NCBI GenBank assembly: GCA_034509925.1
Contig: CM067531.1
Coordinates: forward strand, 5,798,001-5,862,000
Direction of reading: 5' to 3'
DNA length: 64,000 nt
Origin: Hirudinaria manillensis
Taxonomy: Eukaryota; Annelida; Clitellata; Hirudinida; Hirudinidae
Shown piece after piece: positions 21,631-35,265 of the stretch. A program made the position numbers and the translations under genes. Position 1 is the stretch's first letter, and each line of letters starts with the position of its first letter. The notes below the pieces were generated by a model that was not told where the DNA came from, did no database searches, and saw nothing but the letters and a program-made list of their open reading frames with translations.

Positions 21631-23116
21631 ATGTCATTTTTGTTCAAGAAACCAGACCCGAAAGGTGATTATTTATCACAATCAAATTATATGTTATTTC
21701 TATATGCTAAGCTGGATTATTTTCTAGAGCAGATGAGAGCTAATGACAGGGCATTAAGAAAAACTCAAAGAGATGTAGAAAGAGAAAGAAATGATTTAGA
21801 GAAACTTGAGAAGAAACTAGTTGGTCCTATAGATAAAGCCTATTTTAAGATGTTTTAATTGTTAATAACGAATTCTTGAATTAGGAAATATAAGCTTTTA
21901 ACACATAAAAAAGTGGAACAAATATTATCATCATAGAATACTGATGTCAATTGCAGAAAAATATTTTAAAATTAGTTACTGTGCTTAGTATTTCAACATA
22001 ATTAGTATTAGGCTTTTTTTATAAGTGGTATTTTTAGTTAATTGTTTTTAATACAGGAATTTGAAATCAAACAAGCTGCCAAATCTGGGAATAAAGAAGT
22101 GAGTTTTCTTTGATAGAAGTTTGAAATTGGCTAAAAAAATGAACTTGAAAGCCTTCATCTAGCAATTCTTATTGGACAGTTGAAAACCATTTCTGCTCAC
22201 ACATAGCAAAAACACTTTGTTCATATTTGCACGTTTTTCTTCTGTGTAATGCATAGGTTTCATTTTTGGAGATTAGGTATTACCAGTCTTGGCTAAGCAG
22301 TTGGTGAATCTCAGAAATCAAAAGAAAAAGACATATACTGTGGGTTCAAAAATCCAGAACATTGGAACGCACGGAAAAGTAATGAACCGATTGCTAATAT
22401 TTGCATTAATATTGAAATAATGTAGTCACATATTTTATGCAATTATAATATTTTTCAATTTAATTAAGGTTTTCATGTATTTTAGTTGATGCATTCAAAT
22501 ATGAAAATGGCTGAAGCAATGTCATCCACCACAAAGGTAAATATATATACCCTTGCATATGATTAAGTATATAAAGATTTTATGTTACAATTTCAGTCCA
22601 TGAAAGCTATGAACGTGACATTTGATCCAATGAAAACTGCTAAGACAATGCAGGAATTTGAAAGACAGAATATGAAGCTAACGATGACAGATGAAATGAG
22701 TTTCGTCTTGTTTATATCAAATCTTGCTTTACTTTGTTGCATTTTTAAAAAACTTTTAATGATGTGTGGTACTGCTCTTAATTATGGCTGAGCCAGAATT
22801 GAGCATTTTTAGACATGTTTATAAGATAACTTTGTTTTTAAAGTAAATGACACTCTCGATGACATAATGAATGAATCTGGTGACGAAGAGGAACAAGATG
22901 CCATCGTCAGCAAAGTACTCGACGAGATTGGAATAGAAATTTCCGAGAAGGTTGGTATATTCGTGCGACCGGAACTCACTGCTGACTTGTGTTGCATTTT
23001 ATTCTTTTCAGCTCTTGGATGCCCCGAGAGTTCATAAAGGTGCTTTGGGTGTCAAATCTGCAGAGATTAAAGATGATGACATAGAAAAACAACTTGCTAG
23101 GTTGAGAGAACTTTAG
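21631..23116 (+). CDS. CHMP2B: Charged multivesicular body protein 2B (ESCRT-III, Vps2 family), eight exons, 211 aa
   Basis: CHMP2B is an ESCRT-III subunit that polymerises on endosomal membranes for multivesicular-body sorting and membrane scission and recruits VPS4. The exons are 21631-21664, 21728-21819, 22057-22098, 22277-22378, 22486-22536, 22597-22699, 22844-22950 and 23012-23116; all junctions are in frame. The basic N terminus MSFLFKK is followed by the charged helical core (EQMRANDRALRKTQRDVERE, VLAKQLVNLRNQKKK, FDPMKTAKTMQEFERQN). Next come the acidic hinge (NDTLDDIMNESGDEEEQD) and VLDEIGIEIS. The C-terminal helix DDIEKQLARLREL fits an MIM1 motif for VPS4. The length is close to human CHMP2B (213 aa), and the hinge and tail resemble 2B more than 2A. 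The first intron is only 63 nt and has no in-frame stop. Confidence 0.93.
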
Positions 23117-24886
23117 CTATTTTGTCATTTATGCTGTTATTAGGCCCAAATATAAATCGATATATTATCATCTAAGTTTGAAGTTCTTTTGCTAAAGTAA
23201 TATTACTGGTGAAAGTGCCTCAGATCTCCCATATTCTGCTTTTAAAATGTTTCTAATGACTTATTTCTACGTGATTAAAATCTGTTTTTTTTTTTATAAA
23301 TTCTACTGGTTTCTATAAAGTAGCAAAAATTATTCAACTTTAAACTAAATCAAGTTAGAAAAACAAAAACTTTTCATGGTGTTTGTGTATTTTGTGCTCA
23401 GTTACGACAAAAATTCCAATACAATGCAATGTCGTTGTTTAAGGAACCAGAAGTGAAGTGTTTGGGATGGGGGGTGTTCACTAGATAATGTATTGTTTAC
23501 AAATGTTTAATTTTATGCATCAGAAATTCCACGTTCGTCATTGAGATAGGATTTTGTCATGTGTAAGTTGGTGCGTTAAACTGCAAACGTTGATGGTGAT
23601 GTCACTTATTTATTCGATCTTTGACTCTTTTGGCTAAGCCGTTTCTTTTCCCTATGTCTCAATATGAGACCAATTCTTTGGAATGCAATGAATATTCATG
23701 AACACTTTATTGAAACTTGAGGTTAAGTATAACTTTTAAGGCAAGAAATACCTAACTTCTCGGAACTTTTATCAAGATTTATCACGGCTTTATTTCAATA
23801 TCCAATAATAAATAGAATCTTAGGTGGAATCAATGACCATTGTTTGAAGCATAAGACAAAAACGAGGCGTGAAAATGATCCTATTGATATTCGGTACGTA
23901 GGGCAATGGACCGGTCGCTGTCTGCTGATTTTCGTCATGTTAGTTATTAGAGTCTCAGGTCATAAAGTCTTATGACCAAAATGTCACGTGACTAATTCGT
24001 GAAAGTGTTCCAGCAACGGAATCCGAGCTGGTATCGTACATATTAAGGGGTGGGTTGGTGCATGAAGGAAACGACCTTCTGATTGACTAAGCCCCTCCCC
24101 TTGGATGCCCTTCTTGAATATTCATGAGAAGCATAAATAGGTCATCGGACGGTCGGTTGCCCCATCTTGGAAATAGCTGAAATTAAGTTTATTATGTCGT
24201 ATGAATCAACCGCTGGGCCATGCCTCGACCTTTGACCCCTGAGGGAAATTAAAACTTGGGCGGGAGAAGGTACAGTAAGTAATTGAACTAAATTGCCCTT
24301 AGTTTCGTTTTTATTTTTTTCAGTTAAATAAGAAAAATAATTAAATAGCCAGTTAAATGGAACTGCTAAAGTAGGAATCAAACGTATTTAGAGCATAATA
24401 TAGAGTAGGGTGAGATAAAAATTAAGGACATTAATGAAAAGTCACTCACGTGAGATAAAATGAGCTGCACGCTGGCAACAGCTCAATAATTTGAACGCGT
24501 TGTTGGCCTGAATGAGGTCTTCAAGTCATGAACATTCACTTTTCGAACTGAAGAGTTCAAGTGAATTGAAGTGTAGTAGCAGGCAACAAATGTGTAAATA
24601 ACAAGAGAAACACAATCGCCAACTAAGAAAGCGCGAAATTATTTGAGCTTGGTTGTATTATCAAGAAACTAGTCTCTGATATAAAATCTTATTTGAAAGC
24701 CTAGTGAGAGGAGGCGCCAAGGAGCGACTTTTCACTTGACTGTTCAGACTACCGGCTGTTCTTGCTTTCAGCGAATCTTATTAACCTGTTGAAGTGAGCG
24801 AACCTCACCTGCATTGAGCCTTCTTTCAAACATATTCGAATGTTGTTGATTCTGCATTATTTCTACGATTAGGTTTACTACGTGCG
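23117..24886. other. Intergenic between CHMP2B and the M13 peptidase, no gene recognised
   Basis: AT-rich with no coding exon recognised. The last few hundred bases presumably contain the promoter and leader of the M13 gene, but no start site can be placed. Confidence 0.55.
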
Positions 24887-27800
24887 ATGGACTATTCGCC
24901 TGTTTCACAAGACAATGCTTCGAGTCCTAACCAAGAAATTGGAAAAGGTGAGCAATTTGCCAACCATAGCCTGAGTTTTGCAAAAAACAAAAATAAAAAA
25001 TAAATGAGCTGAGGTATTCCTGGTGTCGGTACATCAGAGAATATGTCAGGACAATTAAGCAATATCAATTATCAGGGCATAAAACTATTATTTTCTCACC
25101 TCTACCATCGACGTGCAATAAGATAAACGTGATCCCTATAAAAATAAGACATAAGCGTGTCATATCATTTCGGTAACTGCTTCGAAATAGGTAACTTCGG
25201 TAAATAGAGTAATGATACTGTAATTTTAATATTAGCTTATCAAATTCTTTGAAAGTAATTCATGATATATTTAGTTTATTATAAGGTTTACATTAGTTTA
25301 TCATATGTTAATATTTTCTAAACTTCCTGACGTGTTTGAAATCTCAACTTAATAGGTCACAAAACGTGCTTTAAAAACATTTCATTTGCAAAGCACGCAT
25401 TGAGATTAAATTGATGAAAATATCATTAATACTGTTAATTATTGCTTCCTCGTGTGTTACGTTATATCATAATTAGTATACTGCACTATATTACACGTTG
25501 ATGTAACAAAAATTGTAAACAATTTACAGTTGTAATAAAAAAGAAATCAAAACTTGAAACTTATCTACCTATCCTCGTGCCATGCTTAGCAGTCATTTTG
25601 ATTCTCAGCATTTTGGCGGGAATCTGGCATTCGAAGTTGAAAGATTGTACGAAGGCAAGTAATTGTGTTCTTCTTAAATTCTGAATTCATTCAGAGACCT
25701 GCCTCGAGCAGTTTCAACAATAATCGTGTTATTCTCGAAAATATCGACGTCCATAGCCGAAAGCATAAATCACAAGCGCATCTTTTGTAATCCAAGAGCT
25801 TTAAAACATTCGTAGTTAATCAAAATTTGCTTCCACCTTTTCAACGTTCATTTTTCTATTAAGCAATGCAATTTAATAAACCCTGGCAAAATATTTTAAA
25901 ATTAATCAAGATTTTACAGCCATCAAATTGACAACGAATTGCAGAACAACTTTATTCTTTCCACATGGAAGTTCACTTTTTTTTTGGGCGGGGGGGGGGG
26001 AGTTTGGGAGAGGTGGGCACATATTCCGAATAATTTGATGATCTGATGGTTTATTTTATGTTTCTCATCTCAAGTTAAGTGGCAACTTTCCTCAAAAAGT
26101 TCAAAAACCAATTTCCCGGGCATCCGGACGTCCTACTTCCTGATTTCTACTGATTCCCACACCTCCTCGTTCCACATTTGATAAGCTCCTCATTTCGGTT
26201 CTCAGAATTTTGATTCTTAATGGCAAGCACTAAAACCCTTATCGGGGACTCGTGTTAGACTGTATCCGACGGCAACGTTATCACAACCCTAGTTAGAAAA
26301 GAAAAAAATTTGGACATATTTAATATTTAAATTTGATAATTAGCAATCATTTTTTTCCTAGGCTCTGGTAAAACTTTCTATACCAGTCTAATGTTTATCT
26401 ACAATGTGTGCTCCCCGGACCATTAGTCTAAATTCCTGTGAGAGTTCTTTCAACGGTTCGAAATGAACAAAGCCATTGTTCATCAACAAATCTTTACTTT
26501 ATTCTTTTTTATTGAAAGATGTCTTATCTTCTTCATGTAACTTCATGCTACACCCGATGAACCCTGGATATTCCATGATATTTATGAGCTCAGGTAAAAT
26601 TTCTAAGATGTTTTCTTATTTTGAAAAGCGTTTGTTTTGCAATGGACCCATCAGCCTGGGATTCTATTCCTCATTACATATCTTAGATCTAAATCTATGG
26701 ATGATTCTCCTAGCTTAAAGACTTTCTTTTACAGAAATATGGAAACAACTTTCCGTTGAGTGTTTCAGAGATGAAGTTTTCATGTGTGTTTTATTTGCTA
26801 TTTATGCTTGGATATCAAAACAATTACCACATTGAAATATGAATTCGTGATTTCCTGCACGATGCAAATTTGTTTGCCAGAACAACTATTTGATGATGTA
26901 ATATTTCTAGCGTGTCGTACGTTTTTCATGCTAATAAGTAATCAGACCCGAAGTAATTACTAAACTTGATGGTGACACATCAGTTTAATGTCATGCTTTC
27001 CTAAGAGCATGTGATTCTTCCCTATGCATTATTAACTCAAAGGTTGGATGCGTCTAACAAGACATTCCTGGAATTTTGAGAAACAAAATAATATTCATGG
27101 TTACTGGTGCATCCACGTCTGATGTTTTTCACTGCACATCATAATCTTTCTATCGACAAAACACGACTCTTCATTCGGATGAATGCATTCTTGCATTTTC
27201 ACTTCTCTCCATATAAGTTTGATAATTCACGTACAAATTCAACAGCAAACTTTCTGGGTGTTTAGATTGTTTATTTTGAGTTGCCGATACTTTCTTTCTT
27301 GTAAAATGAAATCGCAAGAAAAAACTGTCCCTAAACTTAAGCATTTCTTTTTATCCAGGTAAACAAACACAATGAATAGAGTTTCATAGACATTTCTTTT
27401 TGAAAACGGAACTCGCTAATTATTTATTCTCCATTAAACATTACTGATCGTTGTTTAATAAACATAAACGTAATTAACCCATAATGTAAATTTCATTCAG
27501 TATGATTTTCCTATTTATCCAACACGTTATCCCACGTGTTTCTAAGAAGTTGTTGATTTCACGGAGATCAGAAATTTAGTCAAAGACGCAAGAACAGCAA
27601 AAAACGGACCATGGACCCGACCGTCTGGAGATCGAGGGTCCCCTCTCTTAGCTAAAACTACGTCATTGCGAAGAATTAATTCGTTGATTAATACATTATT
27701 TGCTATATGAGTTTATAATTACTTTAGTACTATATCAGTTTTTAATTACAATTCACAACTTGATCATCATTTAGTACTGCAAGACAATCGATTGCATCAT

Positions 27801-30800
27801 CACGAGCGGTGAAATATTAAAATTGTCAAACTTGGAAGCTGATCCGTGCGACGATTTCCATGAATTTGCTTGCGGAAGATTCCAGTCAAAAGCAATAGTT
27901 AAACCCGAAAGTGACATTTTGATGGGTTATTCTGAAGTGTTTGAAGAGAACCTTTTAAAGATGTACAAGGTACTTTTGGAATTAATTCGAGAATAATGTT
28001 ACACCAATAAAACGAAGTTATTAATGACGGTGTGAAAGTGCTAACGATGCTCTTGAACGATAAAGTTTAAAAATTCCGCTCCATCGATCATCCCTGACAG
28101 CTGTTGACAGACAACAACTTCATGCTGAAAGGAGTGAATTCATCTGCCGTCTCAAAAGTGAAAAGTTTGTTTTCTTCCTGCATGGATGTTCGAAACATTG
28201 AAAGGCGAGGAAAGAAGCCACTTTTGCAGGTTGTTTTGATTATTTGGAGTTCATTTGTTTACTTTGTTACGGTCAGGATGTTTTTCGTAGTTCATCGATC
28301 GAATGAAAGGGTGGCCCCTGCTCGGAGATTCACAGTGGAATGAGTCAACGTGGCTCTTGAATGATGCACTTTCTTTCTCCAACAAGTTGGAAGTTTTTCC
28401 CTTCTTCAAATACGAAGTTCTGCCGAACTTTTACAATTCATCAGAATTTGAAATAAAAGTGAGTAACCTTGTTCATCGTTGATGCCGTCATGAACTTTGT
28501 CAATAGTTCTCAGGTGTGGACCTTTCTTACGAGAAAAGTGTTTACGAGAAATCTGAGGCAGAAAGGTTGTCACATAAACAGTCCTTGATCAACTATATTT
28601 GCTCGGTTGCAGAGTTGCTTGGAGCAACTCGAAACGTCACTCAAGAAGCAGAGGAAATTTGGAATTTGGAGGAAAATATGGGAAAAGTTTGTTAAAAATT
28701 AACACTACTTGATCATCTTGTGGTTATCTTTTAAATTTTGTTGTTGGAAGTAATTTTTTTGAATTTTCTTAAGATGTTTAATTCATAAAATGCCTTCACC
28801 AATAACACCCCATTTAAACATTTCAAAGACATTGACAAAGACATTTTGTAGCCTTCAATTTCTTTCCCTTGTAGTTGTTGGCCTCGTCGTATCCCCAAAG
28901 GGAACTGTTCACAATCAATCGGACGACGGTTGCTATGGCCAACGTGATGCTTGGGGATTGGGTATGAAAACAAAAATAGTTTTTAATAGTGAAGAATAAG
29001 TGATGAATTTGTGTTAAAATTTCAAAAAATGATTTCTAGATTAATCTGGAAAACTTTCTGTCCGAAGTGTTCGGACAAGCAATTCTTTCTTCTGACAAAA
29101 TCACTGTTGCTAGCGACAAATATCTCGAAGGTGTTGGAGAATTGATCAAAAAGACTAATAAAAGGTTTTGTGCTTAAAATTATTTTATTTTTTATTTTAA
29201 TTTTATGCTCAAATTAAGTGTGGCACAAATGCTAGCATCTAACAATTAATTCGATTCCTAAATATCACACGATTGTTCCAAGTGCCGCGTTGACAGCAGC
29301 ACTTCGAAGAGGTAGAAATGTCATTAATAAACATGCCACATAAGGATATTTTATAAAACATTTTCTTTCAAAAAGTAAAAAAAAAGCATATTCTTTAAAG
29401 ATTTAATGCTTCGAAATTCTTCAGAAACATTAATTTTTTCATCCGATATTTACTAAATTTTTTCATTCTTCATTTATGTTTACTTTTTTTTTCAGAACTC
29501 AAGCAAATTATATCATGTGGATTAACATCAAGAAGCTGATTCCATTTCTAAGCGATTCTTTCAGAAGTGCCGAACGCATGTTCAATAAAGTATCAGCAGG
29601 TCAAGTTGCCTCAAGACCTCAATGGAAGGCTTGCATCATCTTCACGATTGATAATATGGGATTTGCTTTGAGTGCCCTCTTCATAGAAGAATATTTTGTG
29701 GAAACTGCTAAACATCAGGTGAGTTGATATTTATTATTACAACATCGCTTTTGCCATTAATTCTAGATTCTCTTTGCAAATAAACAAGTGTATACTTTGG
29801 CTTAACAATTAAACCATACACATCTTTGGCTATTTATATGGTATAAATGGCTCATTTCAAAATTCTGTAAGTTTATATAACTAGTTTTGAGAAATAGACT
29901 TCGCAAATAGCCATCAGGTAGGTAGAACAGAAAGAAGGATCACCTCGATCCTTGCATGCCTGAGTAACGTAGCCTGTCATTCGTTTCTCAACTTTCAGGT
30001 AGAAGAAATATTCAACTCTATAAAGGAAGTGTTTGAAAATAAATTAAAGTCTGTGTCGTGGTTGGACGAGCAAACGAGAAGCGAAGCTTTGAAGAAAATA
30101 AAGAAGCTCAAGAAGAGGATTGGATATCCCGACTTCATCAAGGACCCTCATATATTGGATGATTATTACTACAAAGTTATTTGTACAGATTTTATACCTA
30201 CCCACTTTTCAATTCACATTTTTGATTCCTGCTCTTAAATTAACGCATTTGTTAAATCAGTTGGCGATAACAAATGATTACTTCGACAACGCTCTGAGCA
30301 TCGCAGCTTTTGAGAGCTACAAAGACATTTCCAAGTATGGAAAGCAAAGGGACAAGCAGGAGTGAGTCCAAATTCTGTCATTTGCTTTAAAAAGTCGAGT
30401 AAAGGAAATTGTTGCATGAAACATTATAAAGTGTGCTCGGAATAAATACAATTAATTATTCAATATTTTTTGGTTAACTAAAATATTATCATTTAGAATT
30501 ATTTTTTAACACTTGCAGGTGGTTCATATCTCCGGTTGATTTCAATGCATATTATGACAGAACTGCCAACGAAATGGTCCTCCTAGCCGGACTTTTGCAG
30601 AAGCCAATTTTCTCTGAAGTTTTCCCAAAGTTATTAAACAACCGTTACTAATGACAGTAGAGTAACGATAGTAATAACAATACTAATAGCAATAGATTAG
30701 AATATGGATCTCAAGGGAGCGAGAGTGTTAGGCGCCCAACGAGAGGTTTATCCATTATCGCCAGTTCTAGAAGGCATTGTTCAAAGTTATTAAGTCATGA

Positions 30801-31734
30801 ACAATTTTAAGGAGTGCCACTAAGATTATAATGATGCACATAATTATGATATACTAAATAATAAATACAAATTACATAAAATTATAATTAAAAGTACGAT
30901 TACATTTACTTAGATCGTTCAACTTCGGACGTGTGGGGTTCATAATTGGTCACGAAATAATCCATGGATTTGACAGCTTAGGTAGACTACAAAACAAATG
31001 ACTTGTTTTCAATTGAATTTCTTCAACAACAAACAACCATTTCCAGGTCGTCAATTCAATTCCGACGGAAACGTGGTCAATTGGTGGAGTAGCAACGCGG
31101 AGTCTGAATTCAACAAGAAATCCGCCTGCTTTGTTAAACAGTACAGTTCGTTCAGTATCTTTGGACGCAACGTTAGTTCCAGTCGTACGATGATGAGTTT
31201 TAATCCGTCAAAACCGTAAGAAAATTCATTTGTTTCGATGTAAAGACAAGTGGCTTGCGAACTCTACCAGAGGACATTGCCGACAATGGTGGTCTCTCTC
31301 TGGCCTACTTCGGTTACAAAGAATGGCTGAAAAACAACAAGGATTTGTTGCTGCCTGGCATTGGATTAACTCACGAACAACAGTTTTTCTTATCCTTTGG
31401 ACAGGTAAAATGTTCATTCGAAAGTAATAATTAGGAATTGGACACCCTTTCTCCTTTTGACCTGCTTTTCATTACCTGGCAGTACTTCTGCACGCTTTAC
31501 AGAGAAGAGAAGGCAATCGAAATGCTGTCAACAGACAATCATAGCAATAACAAGATTAGGTTGAACTCCTTCTTATTACATATATGAATTTTTGGATAGA
31601 TTCGTATTAAGAATCGTTTTCTTCTTCATGATAGGATAATCGGTACTGTCCAAAATAGCGACCAATTTGCTGATGCCTTCAGATGCAAGAAGAATTCAGC
31701 CATGAATCCTCAGAAAAAATGTTCCATTTGGTAA
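24887..31734 (+). CDS. M13-family zinc metalloendopeptidase (neprilysin/ECE-like), multi-exon
   Basis: A type II membrane ectopeptidase that trims small extracellular peptides. The start at 24887 gives a short cytoplasmic tail, then a single membrane span (exon 25530-25654; [18 protein letters not shown]). The cysteine-rich start of the ectodomain follows at 27775 ([19 protein letters not shown]). Further exons match M13 peptidases: [14 protein letters not shown] (28.3 kb), [17 protein letters not shown] (28.65 kb), [14 protein letters not shown] (30.07 kb), IGYPDFIKD (30.12 kb) and DFNAYYD (30.54 kb). The zinc site GHEIIHGFD is at about 30.95 kb. The third ligand sits in PEDIADNGG (31.27 kb), where families usually have GENIADNGG; the glutamate and aspartate are kept. 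The C terminus [12 protein letters not shown]...CSIW matches the CxxW ending of neprilysins. One intron (25655-27774) needs a GC donor. Which paralogue this is cannot be told. Confidence 0.93.
25978..26000. repeat. Poly-T followed by poly-G run in an M13 intron
   Basis: A run of T is followed by GGGCGGGGGGGGGGGA, unusual in this AT-rich region. It has no known meaning here and is a likely site of sequencing-length error. Confidence 0.8.
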
Positions 31735-31872
31735 ACGAGAATCAAAGACTATTTGCAGAAATGTTACTAGCACTGGTCACTGATTTCGTTTTCATTGCAA
31801 ATTCGCGACACCGTCTGAAGCGATGCAATATTTTGTTTATTTATAAAGTTTGTTGCCATATTTCATTCCCTT

Positions 31873-31878
31873 AATAAA
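31873..31878 (+). terminator. Poly(A) signal AATAAA for the M13 gene
   Basis: A canonical AATAAA lies 139 bp beyond the stop codon, the first one after it on this strand. Confidence 0.6.
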
Positions 31879-33368
31879 ATCGCAGATTTGTGAGATAAGT
31901 GTACTAAATTTGAACAGCTCGCATTAAAGACTTCTTCAATGTTGAATCGGAATTAGTTGGAAAAGTGTTATGTGTGCTTAAACATCAGTCACACTTCAGC
32001 TAGAAAAGCTAGAAACTATTTGTCCGATCCTTTTGTATGTTCGATGATGTGCAATTATGACATACGACGTCGTGTTTTGCTGTCCTATTTCGTTAATGCT
32101 TAGTTGCTAATTATCTTCTTTCTTAGGTTGTGAATTCTGAAAATGCTCTTAGACTGAAAATATGAAAGCGTGAGGAACAAACTTAATTACTTTTAAATTA
32201 TTTTTTTTTTTTTAGTTTTTAGCAAGTGACATTTATTTTTAAATAAATTGAACTGCAAAACGTTCAAAAGTAGCACTACATTCCTTTGCCGAAACCAAGT
32301 TCATTCGTTGCAGTAATTCCATCCCGGGGAAGCAAGACCTGAAGTTTGGTTCTCCTCAAAAATTAAAAATATGGAAGAAATTAAAAAAAAAAAGCAACTC
32401 GATATGGAATCTGACAAGTGATATATGAGTCCGAATTAATGGCTTTACTTCTGAAAATTGTCCCAGCGATGTGCCATCACAAGCGGAATTGCCGATAGAA
32501 ATTTATGCCCATAAACTTGTTATTTTTTTTATTTTATTCCAAATACCTGAAAAGAGCAAGAATACAAACTCATATCAAATCGAAACGTCAAATGTGGATT
32601 GAGCAACGAAGTCATAACAACAAAAATGTCACTAGATCACTTACTATACCTTTCATCCTGTCGGAATGTATTTATTTTTTTAAGTCTTACAATTTCATTT
32701 CATTTGATTAAGTATGACAGATTTATTACTATGTGGGCACAAATCAAAAACTTTGTCTAACTTAACATCCTAGGACTTAGGATTAAAAAGGCACTTTAAA
32801 TATTTGCTGAATGAATTATTTGCTAAACTGATTATATTTCAACACATTCCGCCATAGTCTTCAATAATATTTTCTAAGGACTCGTCTGTAATTTATAGTC
32901 AAATATGATGGATCTTCGACAGAAATAAGAATTGGAGTCAATCATAAATTCAATCACTTTTTCAATTGTGTTACATACGTAATAAAGAACATGGAAACAT
33001 TTTCATACTTGTTTGTACAAACATGTCGTTAAATAATAATTAGTAATTCAGATCGATTATAGTGGCGCAGGTCCCGTTGGACTTAAAGGCCTAAGATTAA
33101 ATGTCGTTAAAGATTAAAAACAGGGAGAACCTTTTCCAGGCAGGATCTTTCTCTGATCTGGATGCTCACTCGGTTAAAAGACTCTACAAAAATGTTCACT
33201 TTACCATCACAGTATTGAAGACTTAACTCCTAACTTATAAATGGACCAATTTGCAATCTATTGACATTTTGAAGATAAAAAAAAGATCTAGGGATGAAAT
33301 TTAATCGCATTTTACAAATACTTTCCATGCAAACAGTTTGTTCTTTTCAAAACGTTTGTTATTGAATT

Positions 33369-33495
33369 CAAATCTGCGTTTATGAATTACATTCGCATGA
33401 CAATAATTTATGATTGTGGAGGTTAGAACCCCCAACACAATAAATAATTAATTATGAACTAAATATGAAAAATAATCGGTAAATATAACTATATA
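33369..33495 (+). repeat. Direct repeat copy 1 (about 127 bp)
   Basis: This segment shares nearly all bases with 34445-34572 in the same orientation. Shared blocks include GAATTACATTCG, AATAATTTATGATT, CCCCCAACACAATAAATAAT and GAACTAAATATGAAAAATAA. No coding capacity was seen. It may be an old local duplication or two copies of one dispersed element. Confidence 0.9.
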
Positions 33496-34444
33496 TTACC
33501 TATATATATAATATATAACATGAACTGATTTTTTTTAAGGTTTAATTATTAAAAATTTAATTAAATTTTCTTTTCTACAATTAATTGCTTCACCGGGCCG
33601 CACCTTCATCTTGTAAAATCAATGTCCCCTTGCATTCCAAAAGCATAATTATTAAAGGAATAGAATCTTTGCCAGGGGAAGTATATAAATATTCAAATAT
33701 TTAATTTAAACATTAAACGTACATAAAAATATTTTTATATCTAAATCACGAGGGGGCGGGCACTCGCTAGGACAGAGGAGCATCAATTAAATGCAATTAT
33801 GAAAACTCAATTGCGATTGCCATTATGAATTATTGTTGGAACACAATTTTGAAATAAATTTTGGTACAATTTCGGGCTTCACGTTCGTCTAATCATTTTA
33901 ATTGTCCCTGGAATTAAGCAATCAAACAATGCATCAAAACATCAACAATTGGCAGTAACTTCCATTTGGCTTCCTATTCATTCGCCATATTTCGATAATT
34001 TTAATATCTTATATTTGTGGATATTTAATAATATTTATTATAATTCAACTATTTTTATGGATGATTAAAATCTTAAAAATGCACATCTCCAATAACGCAC
34101 CTGTTTCACCTGTTGTTGTTCTTTTTGTTTGTTTACTTGAACAATTTATTATATTTCATTAGTAAGTCTTAAGCTTGTAAACTCAGAGGGTGCGTTTATT
34201 TTTAACTATTTGCTTTGATTTTTAAATTGAACGAAGTGAACGATATTATTGTATTGTTGCACGTCAGAAACATTTTGTTATATTCTTTGCGTTTATGGTT
34301 GATTGATCAACGAAAACTTTACTTCCAATTGTACCGCTTTGTAGGGATAATTAAAAGCTTATAAAAAATTAATGGATGCCAGAATAATTTGTATGCTTAA
34401 GTAAGACTCACAGCATATTTGCATTAAGCCAAATATTAATAGGT

Positions 34445-34572
34445 CAAATCTACGTTTGTGAATTACATTCGTATGAGAATAATTTATGATTATGGAGGTT
34501 TTCCCCCCAACACAATAAATAATTAAATATGAACTAAATATGAAAAATAATTGATAAATTTAACTGTATATA
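34445..34572 (+). repeat. Direct repeat copy 2 (about 128 bp)
   Basis: Second copy of the 33369-33495 unit, 1,076 bp downstream. It differs at scattered single positions and in the middle, where GGTTTTCCCCCC replaces GGTTAGAACCCC. Confidence 0.9.
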
Positions 34573-35265
34573 ATCATATTATAAATAGGACAAATGATTA
34601 TAATGTTTTTTTTCTCAAATTTAATGGAAACTTTGCATCAAATTTTAAAAGTTAAACTATATTTTAATGTCTCATTAAGTGAATGTCAAGTCACAAGTAT
34701 GTCCCACAACAGCTTATAATAAATTGAGACTGTGATGTCAATAGCCTGATTTAAGCAATCTATTAATAACATTTAAAAAAACTCATGGGCAAGTTAAGTT
34801 GGAAGTTATAAACCATTATGATCCTGTTCCAGTTGTTTTTATCAGTTTAACTTTCTGTATTACAAAAGTTAATCAAGAAAAGTTAATGTACATCCTAATC
34901 TTTCTTCCTCAATGTCCAAACCTTTGGCTTTTGGCAAAATTTTAAATTTAGGGGTGAGAGAACTTTATATTTTGACTTCCTTTTGGGGAATTGAAATCCC
35001 CCAAGATGTTTGGATGAAAAGTTACTCAATGTCATAAAGTTTAATAAGTTCAGATTGTTGTTGAATTTAGGTTATGATTAAAAGATGATAATTGTGGAAT
35101 AAAGCTTTAAATACTGGCACTTATTATTCCAGGTTTATTATTCAGTTGTCATTCACCTTCATTTATCACAGCAGTTTAATAAATCTCTGTAATGGCTTAA
35201 TGTTATCTTAAAATGCAATAATTAGATAATCAGATTAAGTATTCCATTGTAATGCTTTGCCAGCC

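Larger units (their letters stand above)
31735..35265. other. Gene-free 3.5 kb between the M13 gene and the tetraspanin
   Basis: Very AT-rich, with no coding exon recognised on either strand. It contains a diverged 127-bp direct repeat (33369 and 34445) and an AT-dinucleotide-rich stretch at about 33490-33520. Confidence 0.6.

Noticed and set aside
26450..26470. GGTTCGAAAT resembling a tRNA B box
   Set aside because: No matching A box or cloverleaf stems in the preceding 60 bases.
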